Below, piece after piece: positions 34,269 to 45,819 of a DNA stretch of 64,000 nt (the first letter of the stretch is position 1; every line of letters begins with the position of its first letter). The notes beneath the pieces were generated by a model that worked only from the letters and a program-made list of their open reading frames with translations, was not told the DNA's origin and did not search any database. The DNA is from Nitrospira sp. Its GTDB lineage: Bacteria; Nitrospirota; Nitrospiria; Nitrospirales; Nitrospiraceae. The translations under genes were made by a program, and so were the position numbers. The stretch spans positions 1,806,721-1,870,720 of the forward strand of contig JARFXR010000001.1 in the NCBI GenBank assembly GCA_029194535.1. Reading direction: 5' to 3'.

Positions 34269-35610
34269 ACTGTTCGGCACAGACGGAGTCCGCGGGGTTG
34301 CCAATCTTGAACCGATGACGAGCGAAACGGCCATGCAGTTGGGGCGCGCCGCTGCGCATCTGTTCATGCGTCGCGCGGGCCGCCATCAAATCGTCATCGG
34401 CAAGGATACGAGAGTGTCGGGTTACATGCTGGAATCGGCCTTGACGTCCGGCATCTGCTCCATGGGCGTGGATGTCCTGCTCGTCGGACCGATGCCCACT
34501 CCGGCCATCGCGTTTCTGACCCGCAGCCTGCGGGCGGATGCCGGGGTCATGATCTCCGCATCCCACAATCCTTATCAAGACAACGGCATCAAGTTTTTCT
34601 CCAACGAGGGATTGAAGCTGCCGGACGATATGGAGGCCAGAATCGAACAGTTGATCGTCTCCGACGAAATCGCCCATCTGCGCCCGACCGCCGATGCGAT
34701 CGGCAAAGCCTTCCGAATTGACGATGCTGAAGGGCGATATATCGAGTTCGTCAAACGGTCGTTGCCCAAGGAGTTGGATTTTCAGGGTATCAAGCTGGTC
34801 GTCGATTGTGCCAATGGGGCGGCCTACAAAGTGGCTCCGGCTGTGCTCCGCGAGCTCGGCGCGAAGGTTCAAGTGATCGGCAACAAGCCGGACGGGATGA
34901 ATATCAACGCCGGGTGCGGGGCCGTTCATCCGGATCCGCTCCGACAGGCCGTGCTGCAGCACGGGGCGGATGTCGGTGTAGCTCTGGATGGAGACGCCGA
35001 CCGAGCCATCTTCGTCTGCGAGCAAGGGACGGTCATCGACGGCGATCACATTATGGCCGCTCTGAGCCTGGATCTCCATGAGAACGGAAAGCTGGCCGAG
35101 AAGACCGTCGTGGGAACCGTCATGAGCAACTTCGGACTGGAGAAAGCGATGGCCCAGGCCGGCATCACCCTGGTGCGAACGGCTGTCGGCGACCGGTATC
35201 TGCTCGAGCGGATGCTGGCAGACGGATATAACTTCGGCGGGGAGCAGTCGGGCCACTTCATTTTCCTTGACCACAATACGACGGGAGACGGCCTTATTTC
35301 GGCGTTGCAGGTGCTCTCGCTGATGAAACGCACGCAGCGGCCCCTGTCTGAACTGGCCAAAGCGATGACGGCGGTGCCGCAGGTGTTACTCAACGTGAAG
35401 GTCTCGAGAAAGCCGGACTTGGATTCGGTGCCAGACCTGCAGAGCGCGATCGGTGAGAGTGAGCGCAAGCTCAACGGAACCGGTCGCGTGGTCGTCAGAT
35501 ACTCCGGGACGGAGCCGCTGCTGCGGATCATGATCGAAGGCGAGCAGGACAGGGTTATCCGTCAAGAGGCTGATCGATTGGCGCAGGTGGTGAAGACGCA
35601 CATCGGATAA
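34261..35610 (+). CDS. glmM: Phosphoglucosamine mutase
   Basis: Interconverts glucosamine-6- and -1-phosphate for UDP-GlcNAc; 449 aa. The phosphoserine is S101 in [13 protein letters not shown]; the metal loop is [10 protein letters not shown] and the phosphate-binding end is [16 protein letters not shown]. It begins within the last codons of folP, the usual folP-glmM pair. Confidence 0.96.
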   Translation: MRKLFGTDGVRGVANLEPMTSETAMQLGRAAAHLFMRRAGRHQIVIGKDTRVSGYMLESALTSGICSMGVDVLLVGPMPTPAIAFLTRSLRADAGVMISASHNPYQDNGIKFFSNEGLKLPDDMEARIEQLIVSDEIAHLRPTADAIGKAFRIDDAEGRYIEFVKRSLPKELDFQGIKLVVDCANGAAYKVAPAVLRELGAKVQVIGNKPDGMNINAGCGAVHPDPLRQAVLQHGADVGVALDGDADRAIFVCEQGTVIDGDHIMAALSLDLHENGKLAEKTVVGTVMSNFGLEKAMAQAGITLVRTAVGDRYLLERMLADGYNFGGEQSGHFIFLDHNTTGDGLISALQVLSLMKRTQRPLSELAKAMTAVPQVLLNVKVSRKPDLDSVPDLQSAIGESERKLNGTGRVVVRYSGTEPLLRIMIEGEQDRVIRQEADRLAQVVKTHIG

Positions 35611-35652
35611 TCGCTCTTGCCAGGCACGGCATGCCTGCCCCGACGGGAGTTC

Positions 35653-38187
35653 ATGCTGCCAGCGCTGACTGCCGCGTTGATCGCGGGTCTCGTCCTCGGA
35701 TCGTTCGTCTCTTACTTCCCTCTTTCCATCTCCTGCTTCTTGATCCTGGTGGCGGTTGCGGCCTCACTGTCCAGCCGGACCGATCCTATCCTCAGACGGC
35801 GGACGACCTGTCTTTTCATAGCGGTACTGGGCGGCATGGTGTACTGGTCGATCAGAGCCGAGGGCGCAACCGTCATCAACCGCCTTTCCGGGCAGGGTGA
35901 GCAGACTCAGGAGATCGTGGGAAGAATCGTCGCCCCCGTCCAGCAGGGCCCCGATCGTTCGGTGCTCGTGGTGGCACCCGATACCGTGGCACCCAGGGAC
36001 GTGATCTCGGGGAGAATCCGGGTGACCTGGCGGGGACCGGATAGGATGTTGTTCCAGGGAGACCGGGTCCGTTTCTTCGCCAAACTCCGACCCCCGCATG
36101 GAACCCTCAATCCCGGAGGGTTCGACTACCGCGCCTATCTCGAGCGGCACCGGGTCGAGGCGGTCACCTCGGTGGTCGGGCCGGACAGCATCGTCTTGCT
36201 GGAATCCGGAAGCGCATCCAATTGGTGGGGAGTCTGGAACCAGTTCGATCGCTGGCGTGGAGATATCCGCTCGGCGGGGATCCGCAGCCTTGCACAGCCT
36301 GAACTGGGAATCTTCTTGGGAATCGTTCTGGGTGATCGGGGCTATCTCGACGACGATCTTCGTGATCAATTTATGGCCACCGGAACGGTGCATCTTCTCT
36401 CCATTTCCGGCAGTCATCTCGGGCTCGTCGCCCTGCTGATTCTAGTATCGACCAGACAGGCACTGCTATGGCTTCCCGCTGAGTGGCTGTTGAGGCTGTC
36501 GCGCCGCTTCACCCCGACGCGCCTTGCCGCCATGGCCACCGTCCCTCCCGTCATCTGGTACACGTGCCTTGCCGGCGCGGAACTCGCGACGGTGCGATCG
36601 CTGGTGATGGTGCTCGTGGCCTTATTGGCCAGATGGCTGGCATATGATCACAAGATTTTTCATGCGCTGGCGTTCGCGGCGCTGCTGATTGTTCTGCATG
36701 ATCCTCAAACGCTGTACGACATTTCATTCCAGCTGTCGTTTCTGTCCGTTCTGGCGATCGCCTGGTGGCTGACATGGGCGGAATCCGACGGCCTGACTAT
36801 CGAGGCCGACCCGACGCCGATACGAGCCGGGCTACGCTGGGGAAGAGACGCCGTCGTGATGAGTGCGGTGGTGACGCTCGTCACGCTTCCACTTGTCGCA
36901 TTCTATTTCAATCAGTTGCCCTGGCTGGGTATGGTCACGAATCTCGTCGCAGTTCCGCTGATGGGATTCGTCCTTGTCCCGATCGGCTTGGTTGCGGCGA
37001 TCGGGCACTTGCTGGTGAACGGCAGCGAATTGCCGCTGGCGGCGGTCCTTCAGTGGCTGATGTGGGTATTTGTCGATGGTCTGCGATGGATGGCCGGGGT
37101 ACCGTTCGCCGACTGGCACGTCGCGGCTCCTTCGGGACCGTCCATGCTGCTGTTCTATGGATGCATGGCGATGCTGATCTGGAAATTCCCATCTATCCTT
37201 GTGCGGCGTTCGGCTTGTCTGGTGATGGCGATGCTCGTGTTGTGGTGGGCCTGGTCACCGCGCCTCACATGGCGGGCCGACGGTTTTCGGGTCATGTTTC
37301 TGGACGTGGCACAGGGTGACAGCGCCGTGCTTGAGCTTCCCGGAGGGGAGGTCGTGTTGATCGACGGTGGGGCCAGCTTTGAGCGATTCGATATGGGACG
37401 AGCGATCGTGGGACCATATTTGTGGAACAGGGGGATCAGAACGATCGACCATGTCATCGGCACACACCCTCAATTGGATCATGTGGGAGGATTGACGTGG
37501 GTGCTTCGGCACTTTTCCGTTGGACGCTACTGGGGTACGGGAGTCGTTCGCGAGGAGGAGTTTTACCGACGCTTGGAGCAGGCTCTGGCCGCACAAGGCT
37601 TGTCCGAGCGCCATGCACGGGAAGGGGAAGAATTGCTGTTCTCCGAGGGGTGCCGGATCTTGATTGAGAATCCTCCCGAATCGGTCACGCCGCAGTCTTC
37701 GGTACGTTACGGACCGAAAGCAGGGCAGAGTCTCAACAATGATTCGGTGGTCGCGCGCCTGAACTGCAGGGGGCATTCCGTCCTCTTTGCTGCCGATGTC
37801 GAGCAGAGTGCGTTGTCGAGATTGCGGGCCGGCCATCGAGAGCCTGTGGAGGTGTTGAAGGTGCCGCATCATGGAGCGCAGAGTTCATTGAATCGGGAAT
37901 GGATCGCGTCATTGCGACCCACGTATGCCGTGATTTCAGTCGGACAGAATAACCCCTACGGCCATCCGGCCGCGGCTGTGCTCGATGCGTACCGGTCGCA
38001 GGGAATTCCAATTCTTCGCACTGACCGGGACGGCGGCGTGTGGATCACTGGCAGCCGTCCGGAAACGGCCCTCGTCGTGCGTACGACGCGAGCTAGTCGG
38101 ATCCGACCCGCAACGCTCAACTGCTTATGGGATTCTGAGAAGACGAACTGGAACCACCTGTGGGAACAGTGGAGCCAACGGATCTGA
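35653..38187 (+). CDS. comEC: DNA internalization competence protein ComEC/Rec2
   Basis: Inner-membrane channel for uptake of transforming DNA; about 844 aa. The N-terminal OB-like region is followed by the multi-spanning Competence domain (LLSISGSHLGLVALLI near residue 253) and a C-terminal metallo-beta-lactamase-like domain (DVAQGDSAVLELPGG, THPQLDHVGG, LKVPHHGAQSS). All three regions are intact. The start at 35653 is preferred to an upstream TTG. With ComEA at 41067 it suggests a competence pathway. Confidence 0.93.
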   Translation: MLPALTAALIAGLVLGSFVSYFPLSISCFLILVAVAASLSSRTDPILRRRTTCLFIAVLGGMVYWSIRAEGATVINRLSGQGEQTQEIVGRIVAPVQQGPDRSVLVVAPDTVAPRDVISGRIRVTWRGPDRMLFQGDRVRFFAKLRPPHGTLNPGGFDYRAYLERHRVEAVTSVVGPDSIVLLESGSASNWWGVWNQFDRWRGDIRSAGIRSLAQPELGIFLGIVLGDRGYLDDDLRDQFMATGTVHLLSISGSHLGLVALLILVSTRQALLWLPAEWLLRLSRRFTPTRLAAMATVPPVIWYTCLAGAELATVRSLVMVLVALLARWLAYDHKIFHALAFAALLIVLHDPQTLYDISFQLSFLSVLAIAWWLTWAESDGLTIEADPTPIRAGLRWGRDAVVMSAVVTLVTLPLVAFYFNQLPWLGMVTNLVAVPLMGFVLVPIGLVAAIGHLLVNGSELPLAAVLQWLMWVFVDGLRWMAGVPFADWHVAAPSGPSMLLFYGCMAMLIWKFPSILVRRSACLVMAMLVLWWAWSPRLTWRADGFRVMFLDVAQGDSAVLELPGGEVVLIDGGASFERFDMGRAIVGPYLWNRGIRTIDHVIGTHPQLDHVGGLTWVLRHFSVGRYWGTGVVREEEFYRRLEQALAAQGLSERHAREGEELLFSEGCRILIENPPESVTPQSSVRYGPKAGQSLNNDSVVARLNCRGHSVLFAADVEQSALSRLRAGHREPVEVLKVPHHGAQSSLNREWIASLRPTYAVISVGQNNPYGHPAAAVLDAYRSQGIPILRTDRDGGVWITGSRPETALVVRTTRASRIRPATLNCLWDSEKTNWNHLWEQWSQRI

Positions 38188-38393
38188 ACGCAGGATCTGC
38201 AGAGTTCACGTACATCACCGTACACTTCCGTGGTTTACTCGACGAAATTGGCTGCCTCTGCTGAGGGGCAATCGGCGGCCATTGGCTATAAGTCCTCAAT
38301 TTCATTCGTGGCGACTCTGAACCTGCCAAGGCATAGTGCGTGCACAGCGGGAGATGATTTTCCGACGGCCGCGTCCCTTTCAAGGAGTGAGCA

Positions 38394-38579
38394 ATGCCGA
38401 AACTCGTACGAATCGTTATTCAACTGCCGGTTGAATTGAAGACACAGCTCGACGCCCTCAAGCAGCAGGGGTATACCACCAGCGGGTTTATTCGAGCCAT
38501 GTTGGAGCGGGAGTTGGCCAAGCCGGAGGATGAGACGAGCAATGTCCTTCCCATGGTCAAGAGGGCCAACAGCCGCTAG
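38394..38579 (+). CDS. Small ribbon-helix-helix-like protein
   Basis: A 61-aa protein. VRIVIQLPVELKTQLDALKQQGYTTS followed by GFIRAMLERELA fits the strand-helix-helix pattern of CopG/Arc-type DNA-binding proteins, with a short acidic tail. Good ribosome binding site (AAGGAGTGAGCA). No toxin gene is adjacent, so an antitoxin role is unsupported; a small transcriptional regulator is more likely. The 206-base gap before it shows nothing clear. Confidence 0.65.
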   Translation: MPKLVRIVIQLPVELKTQLDALKQQGYTTSGFIRAMLERELAKPEDETSNVLPMVKRANSR

Positions 38580-38734
38580 GTCGCAGGTCATCCTTTCTTA
38601 CTTCTTATCAACTCCCTCCAACCGCGTTTCGCAGTCCTGACGTGTAAACAAGCCAATCCGCGCTTCTGACGGCCCGTATCGCCGGTGTTCCGCTTGCCTC
38701 TTGCACTCGTGCGTCGTTCTCGCTACAACAGCTG

Positions 38735-39766
38735 ATGGTTCCCACCGTGACATGGGATGAGGGTGCCATTCGATTGCTCGACCAGAGTCGACTTCCTGAG
38801 CATGTCGAGCTTCTCGAGTGTCGGGATGTCGAATCGGTTGCTCGAGCCATCCGAGAACTGAAAGTCCGGGGGGCGCCGGCGATCGGCGTAACAGCTGCCA
38901 TGGGGGTTGCTCTTGGAGCCCAGCTGAGCGCCGCAGAGGATTATCCCCAGCTGGAAAAAGACCTTGGTAGGGTCTGCGAGCAGCTTGCGGCGACCAGGCC
39001 CACGGCTGTGAATTTGTTCTGGGCCATCGAGCGGATGAAGCGAAAGCTCGACGAGCTTCGGGGACAGCCGATTTCCTCGATCAAGACCGGATTAGTTCGA
39101 GAATCTCAAAGCATTCTTGAAGAGGATATCGCCCTCTGCAAGGCCATGGGTCGGCACGGATCCCGTTTGGTGGGTGATGGACAGACGGTTCTGACTCATT
39201 GCAACGCGGGCGCGTTGGCGACCGCCGGATACGGAACAGCCTTGGGTGTCATTCGGGCGGCGTGGGAGGAGGGGAAGCGGATTCAGGTGATTGCCGGCGA
39301 GACCAGGCCCGTTCTGCAAGGAGCGAGACTCACCGCATGGGAGCTGATGCAGGACGGTATCCCGGTTACGCTTATCACGGACAGCATGGCAGGTACCATG
39401 ATGCGGCAAGGCAAAATACATCTCTGCATCGTGGGCGCGGACCGGATCGCGGCCAACGGGGACGTCGCGAACAAGATCGGTACCTACTCGGTCGCCGTAC
39501 TGGCTCAGGCGCATGGTATTCCGTTCTATGTTGCCGCACCCTATTCGACCATCGACCTCAGGACATCTTCCGGGAACGACATCGTCATCGAGCAGCGGAA
39601 TCCGCAAGAAGTGACGACCGTGCTCGGTGGTCATCTCATCGCCCCGAAAGGCGTGTCGGTCTATAACCCTGCGTTCGATGTGACGCCTGCGAAATTCATC
39701 GCCGGTATCATCACAGAACGAGGGGTTTTCAAGCCAGGCGAGGTGCTCCGTCAATTCTCCGGATAA
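38735..39766 (+). CDS. mtnA: Methylthioribose-1-phosphate isomerase
   Basis: Methionine salvage enzyme converting 5-methylthioribose-1-phosphate to the ribulose form; 343 aa. The family signatures [40 protein letters not shown] (with the conserved cysteine) and [20 protein letters not shown] are all present. eIF2B-related fold, but the catalytic C and D residues favour MtnA. Other mtn genes are not in the window. Confidence 0.94.
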   Translation: MVPTVTWDEGAIRLLDQSRLPEHVELLECRDVESVARAIRELKVRGAPAIGVTAAMGVALGAQLSAAEDYPQLEKDLGRVCEQLAATRPTAVNLFWAIERMKRKLDELRGQPISSIKTGLVRESQSILEEDIALCKAMGRHGSRLVGDGQTVLTHCNAGALATAGYGTALGVIRAAWEEGKRIQVIAGETRPVLQGARLTAWELMQDGIPVTLITDSMAGTMMRQGKIHLCIVGADRIAANGDVANKIGTYSVAVLAQAHGIPFYVAAPYSTIDLRTSSGNDIVIEQRNPQEVTTVLGGHLIAPKGVSVYNPAFDVTPAKFIAGIITERGVFKPGEVLRQFSG

Positions 39767-39873
39767 GCGGAGTCAGTCTTGCAACTCACCGGACGCGCCC
39801 CTATAATGGCCCAGAAATTTTCGGCCTTGCCACTGATGAGACGCGTATCAGAATTGGAGGAAGACGTTTTACA

Positions 39874-40293
39874 ATGAGTGAGCGAACGCTGGCAATCATC
39901 AAGCCTGATGCGGTCAAAAAACACGTGATCGGGGACATCATCTCGCAGTATGAGCAAGCCGGGTTGCGGCCGGTCGCCGTGCGGATGCTGGTCATGGGCA
40001 AAGCGACAGCGGAAGGATTCTATGCTGTGCACCGGGCCAGACCCTTCTTCGACAGTCTGTGTACGTTCATGTCGTCCGGTCCCGTCGTGGTGTTGGTGTT
40101 GAAGGGCGAGAATGCCATCAAGAAGAATCGCGATCTCATGGGCGCGACAGATCCGGCGAAGGCCGAAAAGGGCACGATTCGCGCGAAACACGGGTCGAAC
40201 ATTGAAAACAATGCGGTACATGGGTCCGATTCGCCCGATACGGCCAGCGTGGAAATCGCCTATTTTTTCCCCGAAATGAATGTAATGGAGTAA
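39874..40293 (+). CDS. ndk: Nucleoside diphosphate kinase
   Basis: Transfers gamma-phosphate between nucleoside triphosphates and diphosphates; 139 aa. The phosphohistidine is near residue 116 in [25 protein letters not shown] opens the protein. Ribosome binding site GGAGG upstream. Confidence 0.97.
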   Translation: MSERTLAIIKPDAVKKHVIGDIISQYEQAGLRPVAVRMLVMGKATAEGFYAVHRARPFFDSLCTFMSSGPVVVLVLKGENAIKKNRDLMGATDPAKAEKGTIRAKHGSNIENNAVHGSDSPDTASVEIAYFFPEMNVME

Positions 40294-40309
40294 CCGGACC
40301 CTGCCGCCC

Positions 40310-41066
<757 letters not shown>

Positions 41067-41067
<1 letters not shown>

Positions 41068-41525
41068 TGATTGTCTCATTGTTGGTCAAAGTGGTAATGG
41101 TCGCGCTCACCATGGGCGTGATCTTTTGGATCGGATGGGCCGTCCCGCAGCCGGAATCCGACAGCGTGCTTGCGCTGTCGAAAGAGGTTGCCCCAGCGCT
41201 CCACGCCGAAGGACCTGCCGACGCGGGTCCGATTCCAGGCCCGATTGGACAAACCGCCGAATCGATGAAGCGGTCCTCGGTGCCGAAAGTGGCCGGGAAG
41301 GTTGATCTGAACCGGGCGACGGAGAAGGATTTGGAGTTGCTTCCCGGCATCGGAGCGGTTCTGGCCGGCCGGATTGTGAAGTATCGGCAGGATGTCGGCT
41401 CCTTTAGCCGCGTCGAGGACCTGCGCGACGTGAAAGGCATCGGAAAGAAGAAGTTCGACAAGATCAAGAATCTGGTCCAGGTGACGGTCCGGAAACCGGA
41501 AGGGGATGGAAAGATTTCTGCATGA
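41067..41525 (+). CDS. ComEA-like helix-hairpin-helix protein
   Basis: A 152-aa membrane-anchored protein (hydrophobic segment about 3-23), a proline/acid-rich linker, then a ComEA-type double helix-hairpin-helix domain (about 78-135): [18 protein letters not shown] and [16 protein letters not shown]. Such proteins bind DNA on the outside of the membrane for transformation. The ATG overlaps the stop of the lpd remnant (TGATG), and the stop overlaps the tyrS start. Confidence 0.85.
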
Positions 41526-42733
41526 GTGAACTGGCACGGCAACTCGATCTGATTCTTCGCGGGACGGTCGAAGTGATTCAGCAGGCCGAATTGGAGTCCA
41601 AGCTCAGCCGTGCGCTGGCCGCCAATCGGCCATTGCGGGTGAAAGCCGGCTTCGACCCGACCGCGCCAGATCTGCATCTCGGGCATACCGTCCTGATTCA
41701 CAAGTTGAAGCATTTCCAGGATCTCGGACACGAAGTGATTTTCTTGATCGGCGACTTTACGGGGATGATCGGAGATCCCACGGGCGTATCTGAAACCAGA
41801 AAAGCGCTCACCAGAGACCAGGTTCTGGCCAATGCTGCGACCTACGAAAGGCAAATCTTCAAGCTCTTGAATCCCAAGAAGACGACCATCGAATTCAACA
41901 GTCGATGGATGGGTGCGATGACCGCCGCAGAATTGGTCGAACTCGCCGCGCATTATCGCGTTGCCCGGATGATGGAACGAGACGATTTTCAGAAGCGCTA
42001 TCAGGAGCAGAAACCTATTAGTGTTCATGAATTTCTCTACCCGCTTGTCCAAGGATACGACTCGGTCGTCCTTAAGGCCGACGTGGAGTTGGGGGGGACC
42101 GATCAGAAATTCAATCTGCTCGTCGGCCGTGACCTGCAGCGTGACTATGGTCAAGAGCCACAAGCCGTGCTTACGATGCCGCTGCTGGAGGGAGTCTCCG
42201 GTGGCAAGAAGATGAGCAAGAGTCTCGGCAACTATGTGGGACTGGAAGATCCACCAGGGGAGATGTTCGGGAAGATCATGTCGGTCAGCGACGAACTCAT
42301 GATCCGGTACTATGACGTGCTGACTACCGAAGATCTGGCCGCGGTCAAGATGTCGCATCCGATGGAGGCCAAACAGAGCCTGGCGCAGTATATCGTTGCG
42401 CTCTACCACGGAGAGGAGGCTGGCCGCGCCGCTCGAGAATCGTTCCAGGCGAAATTTCAGGATCGGGAGTTTCCCAGTGAACCGGATGTGCGTCTCAAGG
42501 TGACCAAAGAGGATCTGAACGAGGACGGGACGATCGGTCTTGTCGATCTTGTCTCCATGACGCGGTTGCTGGCGAGCAAAAGCGAGGTGCGCCGGCTCAT
42601 CATTCAAGGAGGGATCGAGGTGGAGGGACTCAAGCAGAGCGATGCGAATACCGTGCTGACGCTCAATCCTGGGACCACCTACCGGGTTAAAGTAGGAAAA
42701 AGGAAATTTGCGCTGATCGAGGTGCTGTCGTAG
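41522..42733 (+). CDS. tyrS: Tyrosyl-tRNA synthetase
   Basis: Class I synthetase charging tRNA-Tyr; 403 aa. The HIGH-like motif is HLGHT (about 51-55) and KMSKS is seen in [12 protein letters not shown]-terminal S4-like RNA-binding domain ([21 protein letters not shown]) completes it. ATGA overlap with comEA. Confidence 0.96.
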   Translation: MSELARQLDLILRGTVEVIQQAELESKLSRALAANRPLRVKAGFDPTAPDLHLGHTVLIHKLKHFQDLGHEVIFLIGDFTGMIGDPTGVSETRKALTRDQVLANAATYERQIFKLLNPKKTTIEFNSRWMGAMTAAELVELAAHYRVARMMERDDFQKRYQEQKPISVHEFLYPLVQGYDSVVLKADVELGGTDQKFNLLVGRDLQRDYGQEPQAVLTMPLLEGVSGGKKMSKSLGNYVGLEDPPGEMFGKIMSVSDELMIRYYDVLTTEDLAAVKMSHPMEAKQSLAQYIVALYHGEEAGRAARESFQAKFQDREFPSEPDVRLKVTKEDLNEDGTIGLVDLVSMTRLLASKSEVRRLIIQGGIEVEGLKQSDANTVLTLNPGTTYRVKVGKRKFALIEVLS

Positions 42734-42744
42734 AGGCGGCGTTC

Positions 42745-42774
42745 TTGACTTGAATCGCCGGAGCGGCGTAGGAT
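42745..42774 (+). promoter_or_regulatory. Promoter of tRNA-Gly
   Basis: TTGACT (-35) and TAGGAT (-10) separated by 18 bases, ending 11 bases before the mature tRNA. Both hexamers are close to consensus. Confidence 0.7.
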
Positions 42775-42785
42775 CCGTTCCAAGG

Positions 42786-42860
42786 GCGGGCGTAGCTCAG
42801 TGGTAGAGTCCTAGCTTCCCAAGCTAGTTGTCGTGGGTTCAAATCCCATCGCCCGCTCCA
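42786..42860 (+). tRNA. tRNA-Gly (anticodon CCC)
   Basis: Acceptor stem GCGGGCG pairs with CGCCCGC; the anticodon stem CTAGC/GCTAG encloses loop TTCCCAA, giving anticodon CCC for GGG. T-arm GTGGGTTCAAATCCCAT is standard. CCA is encoded (42858-42860). The following 250 bases to 43110 show no gene I can support. Confidence 0.95.
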
Positions 42861-43110
42861 AACAAAGCTTGCTCGACGTGGCGCCTGTCGGTAGATCTTT
42901 GCGATGGGTTAAACACCTCCTCTGACTGGTTTACTGATTGACCCTATCGCGGGTGGACTCTGCGCTTTATCGTAATTGCGCTGAGCGGATCGATACCTCA
43001 AGTGCTGCGGGCCCTCGCGTTCAGACCTTCACTACCTGCTCAGTTCCAATGATCAAATTCAACTATGTCCCACCGCCGGTATCCCATCTCTTTTACAGAA
43101 AGGATCTGCC

Positions 43111-43425
43111 GTGACTCGAAGTCAATACGCTCTCTTGCTTGCAGCGGTTTTCTTGGGAAACGCGATGGGTGCGGCTTTGGGCGGTATGATCTTCGAGGTG
43201 AGCAGCGCGGGCGCCGAAAAGGCCAAGGGCATCAACGCCGAGGAGTTTCTCCTGTTGGATCAAAACGGCAAGGCGCGGGCCGGCCTAGGGCTCGACCCTC
43301 AGGGGGAAGTGGGATTTATCCTGACCAGCAGAGATGGGAACAAGAAATTGGCCCTGTCGCCCGACGAGCCGCTCGCCATCAAGCTCAGCGATCGTTCCGG
43401 CCGCGTGCTCTGGTCCGCCCCTTAG
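43111..43425 (+). CDS. Small exported or membrane-anchored protein of unknown function
   Basis: A 104-aa protein starting at GTG with AAAGGAT upstream. Residues about 5-27 are hydrophobic and alanine/glycine-rich (signal peptide or anchor). The rest contains two strand-like repeats (FLLLDQNGKARAGLGLD and VGFILTSRDGNKKLALS), a pattern seen in small beta-repeat proteins of unknown role. Family not recognised. Confidence 0.6.
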   Translation: MTRSQYALLLAAVFLGNAMGAALGGMIFEVSSAGAEKAKGINAEEFLLLDQNGKARAGLGLDPQGEVGFILTSRDGNKKLALSPDEPLAIKLSDRSGRVLWSAP

Positions 43426-43526
43426 CGAGGGTGGAGAATACAGCCTGAGAATGCCAAACCGAAGTCGACGTGACGTCTGGGACTGGAGGGAAACTCTCAG
43501 AGGATTTTTACCGCACGACCGGTCGG

Positions 43527-43718
43527 CTAGACGGCCTTTTTGACCAATCCGCTCCGTAAACAACGCGTACAGACACGAATCCGTTTCGCGGAACCATCGA
43601 CGATGGCCCGCACCCGTTGCAGATTGGGATTGAACGAGCGCTTGGTCTTGTTGTTCGCATGACTGACGTTGTGACCGGTCTGATGCCGCTTCAGGCAGAT
43701 ATCGCAGGCGAATGCCAC
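43527..43718 (-). CDS. rpmB: 50S ribosomal protein L28
   Basis: Large-subunit protein L28, 63 aa, in the zinc-binding (C+) form: CxxC at C5/C8 and C50/C53. [18 protein letters not shown] is the family core. Ribosome binding site AAGGAG precedes the start. Confidence 0.96.
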   Translation of the reverse strand: MAFACDICLKRHQTGHNVSHANNKTKRSFNPNLQRVRAIVDGSAKRIRVCTRCLRSGLVKKAV

Positions 43719-43870
43719 GGGAGGCTCCTTAGGCTAGGTCAAGGTGATCAGAGACGTGAAAATCTACCACAGAGCCCATGGATGTGACAAGCCTGGACGG
43801 GAGGTGGAGTTTTGGACAGGTCGCTGTTGGCCGGGATCGAATCAGGGCGGGGTGGACGATAGCGGCCCCG

Positions 43871-45277
43871 TTACAGCTGAGCGCCCTTACCCGTGGCGGT
43901 TCGGGGTGCCGGACCAACGAGCGCAGGAGCCGTGATGTCAAACGATGCGTCCGCTCCGTCGTCAAGCCGATCTTTCCCGACGCTGTAGATTTTTTGCTGA
44001 GTCTGACTCCACAGCATCGGCAATCCCGTGAACGGGTCGAAGTACTGCGAGCCGACCTCGGCGAGTCTGGTCGGTACCGCGATCGTGCCGCTCGGACGTC
44101 GCAATTTGATTTGGAGTGATGCGAGACGGAGCCGGGCGTCGGTTTCCATCAATTGATGGCGAAAAATATTCCAGTCCGGCTCGGGCGGCGCGGGATTCAA
44201 CATGCTCTCCAAAAATCCGCGGTGAACATTGCCGGAAGTCTGGTGTAAGGCAGGCAGCGATCCCTCTCCGGTTCCTGAGGCCTTCATGATTGCTTCATAG
44301 TATCCCGCATATATTTCGTCCGTCTGTCGAGTGCCGAAGGAATGGCCAAGAACAGACGAAGGCCGGGGATGTTCAATTTTCGCAAAAGCACTGTCCGGAA
44401 GCTGTGCCGTGGCAATAAGCCAATCACGTTCGGGATTGCTCACAATCGTCGAATCCTTTGCGGGGGCGGGACGACTTTGCGCCTCTCGGCCCGCGACCGC
44501 CAACTGGTGTCGAATCGGCCACCGGAGGGAATATTCTGACGAGGTCAGCGGAACCATGAGTTGCAAGGCGGTGACTAGAAACGCCTTATCTACGACAGAT
44601 CGTGAAACCATTCTCGAAATCAATTTCGCGTCGTCTTGAACGACGAATTGAGCGGCGACCGTCATGTCGGGCGTCGTCGCCTCGCGAAGCACCATTCGCC
44701 AAAACACCAGCTCTTTGGTCAAGCGGTCCAACCCGACAGCCGAGGACCGTGAGAATCCGTCGGCAACGTACAATCGATGGGCGAGCATCGTCTCTGTGAA
44801 CCTCGGCGTCGCGCGCTGGCCGAACCCGCGATCCTCGAACAACATTTGCAGGCAGTGATCGTACCGTGTCAGAAGAAGACCGTGTTGCGAAGTCCAGGTC
44901 TTGACCGGGGTGCTCTTGTCGCGAAATGCATTGACCGGATCCTCCGCATCCCAGAGGGGAAATGCTTGTCCAAGCGGGAGCGCGACCTGGAGGTCGAGTC
45001 GTCCCGGTTTGTCATAGTCGAATCGGCGACCGTCCGACATCTCGCGCGCTTCGACCCAGAGCTCATAGCCGACTTTCCCAGGATCGAGCGTAGGGGAGGA
45101 GGTCAGTCCCAGCAGGAAGAAGTAGGCATTGCGATAGGGATCGGTAAGCCGGACGGCAGGAGGCTCGGCCAAGTGGGCCAGCGGGGAGACGCCGGATGGA
45201 TTGTTCGAGAGACCAATCAATGACGTGACTTGGAACAGAATCCAGAGGGTCGCCAGCGCAATGATCAGGTGTTTCAT
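43871..45277 (-). CDS. Exported protein of unknown function
   Basis: A 468-aa protein with an N-terminal signal segment (about 4-22) and no further membrane segments, so probably periplasmic or anchored. It is rich in aromatic and charged residues (YRNAYFFLLGLTSSP, ELWVEAREMSDG, RYDHCLQMLFEDRGFG) and ends with GKGAQL. It has no catalytic motif or family I recognise. It is divergent from the first cobalamin riboswitch, 180 bases away. A link to corrinoid uptake is not shown. Confidence 0.6.
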   Translation of the reverse strand: MKHLIIALATLWILFQVTSLIGLSNNPSGVSPLAHLAEPPAVRLTDPYRNAYFFLLGLTSSPTLDPGKVGYELWVEAREMSDGRRFDYDKPGRLDLQVALPLGQAFPLWDAEDPVNAFRDKSTPVKTWTSQHGLLLTRYDHCLQMLFEDRGFGQRATPRFTETMLAHRLYVADGFSRSSAVGLDRLTKELVFWRMVLREATTPDMTVAAQFVVQDDAKLISRMVSRSVVDKAFLVTALQLMVPLTSSEYSLRWPIRHQLAVAGREAQSRPAPAKDSTIVSNPERDWLIATAQLPDSAFAKIEHPRPSSVLGHSFGTRQTDEIYAGYYEAIMKASGTGEGSLPALHQTSGNVHRGFLESMLNPAPPEPDWNIFRHQLMETDARLRLASLQIKLRRPSGTIAVPTRLAEVGSQYFDPFTGLPMLWSQTQQKIYSVGKDRLDDGADASFDITAPALVGPAPRTATGKGAQL

Positions 45278-45454
45278 GGCCGCCTACTGAGAGAGAGGTT
45301 CTAAGCGGATTCCGGTAGCATTCCGAAGTGCAGCAAAGCCCATGCCCGACCACATCCGCTACGAATTGCCCAGGTTGTTAGCTGTTTCAGCGTGCCTTCC
45401 TCTGTCGGCTAGAGGCTGTGGGAATTGCCGTTCACAATGCGGACAATATTGAAC

Positions 45455-45484
45455 TTGACAAGTTTTGTCCCTCTCTCCTAGAGT
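45455..45484 (+). promoter_or_regulatory. Promoter of the btuFCD transcript
   Basis: A perfect TTGACA -35 box and a TAGAGT -10 box separated by 18 bases, directly upstream of the first cobalamin riboswitch. Confidence 0.65.
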
Positions 45485-45499
45485 GCCCCCTCACATAAC

Positions 45500-45640
45500 C
45501 TTCAGGTAAGGGAAGAGGGTGCAAATCCCTCGCGGTCCCGCCGCTGTCAGTGGGGACGAAACCCGCGAAAACCACTGTCCAACTCATTTGGATGGGAAGG
45601 CGTGGGGAGTAGGGTGAACCATAAGCCAGAAGACCTGCTT
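45500..45640 (+). promoter_or_regulatory. Cobalamin riboswitch 1
   Basis: Conserved parts of the AdoCbl-type aptamer occur in order: GGGAAGAGGGTGCAAATCCC, GCGGTCCCGCCGCTGT, the CCACTGT block, GGGAAGG and the B12 box AAGCCAGAAGACCTGC (45623-45638). CAGGT at 45503-45507 pairs with ACCTG at the 3' end to close the fold. It controls btuF-btuC-btuD and the downstream nitrilase gene. Confidence 0.93.
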
Positions 45641-45701
45641 GGAGGAGTACCAACTGTTCTCTCGTGGGCTGGGGAACGGGCGAGGATGAAGAAGCGGGTG
45701 C

Positions 45702-45744
45702 AATCCTCAGGGTCGTCACTAGGCCTTGAGGATTTTTTATTTTC
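45702..45744 (+). terminator. Riboswitch 1 attenuator terminator
   Basis: An eight-base-pair stem, AATCCTCA with TGAGGATT, followed by TTTTATTTT, lies between the aptamer and the first gene. It is the expected off-state structure, so cobalamin probably reduces expression by premature termination. Confidence 0.8.
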
Positions 45745-45819
45745 CGCACATTGATCCGCTTCCTGCGTCCAGTTCATTCGGCTGTGACACTCCGGTGGAT
45801 TCGTCCGGTTCTCCATCGG

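Noticed and set aside
34090-35274. A 394-codon minus-strand frame opposite glmM
   Set aside because: Mirror frame of a conserved gene; no start signal or recognisable domain.
38394-38579. Toxin-antitoxin system
   Set aside because: Only the ribbon-helix-helix protein is present; the flanking bases hold no small toxin gene.
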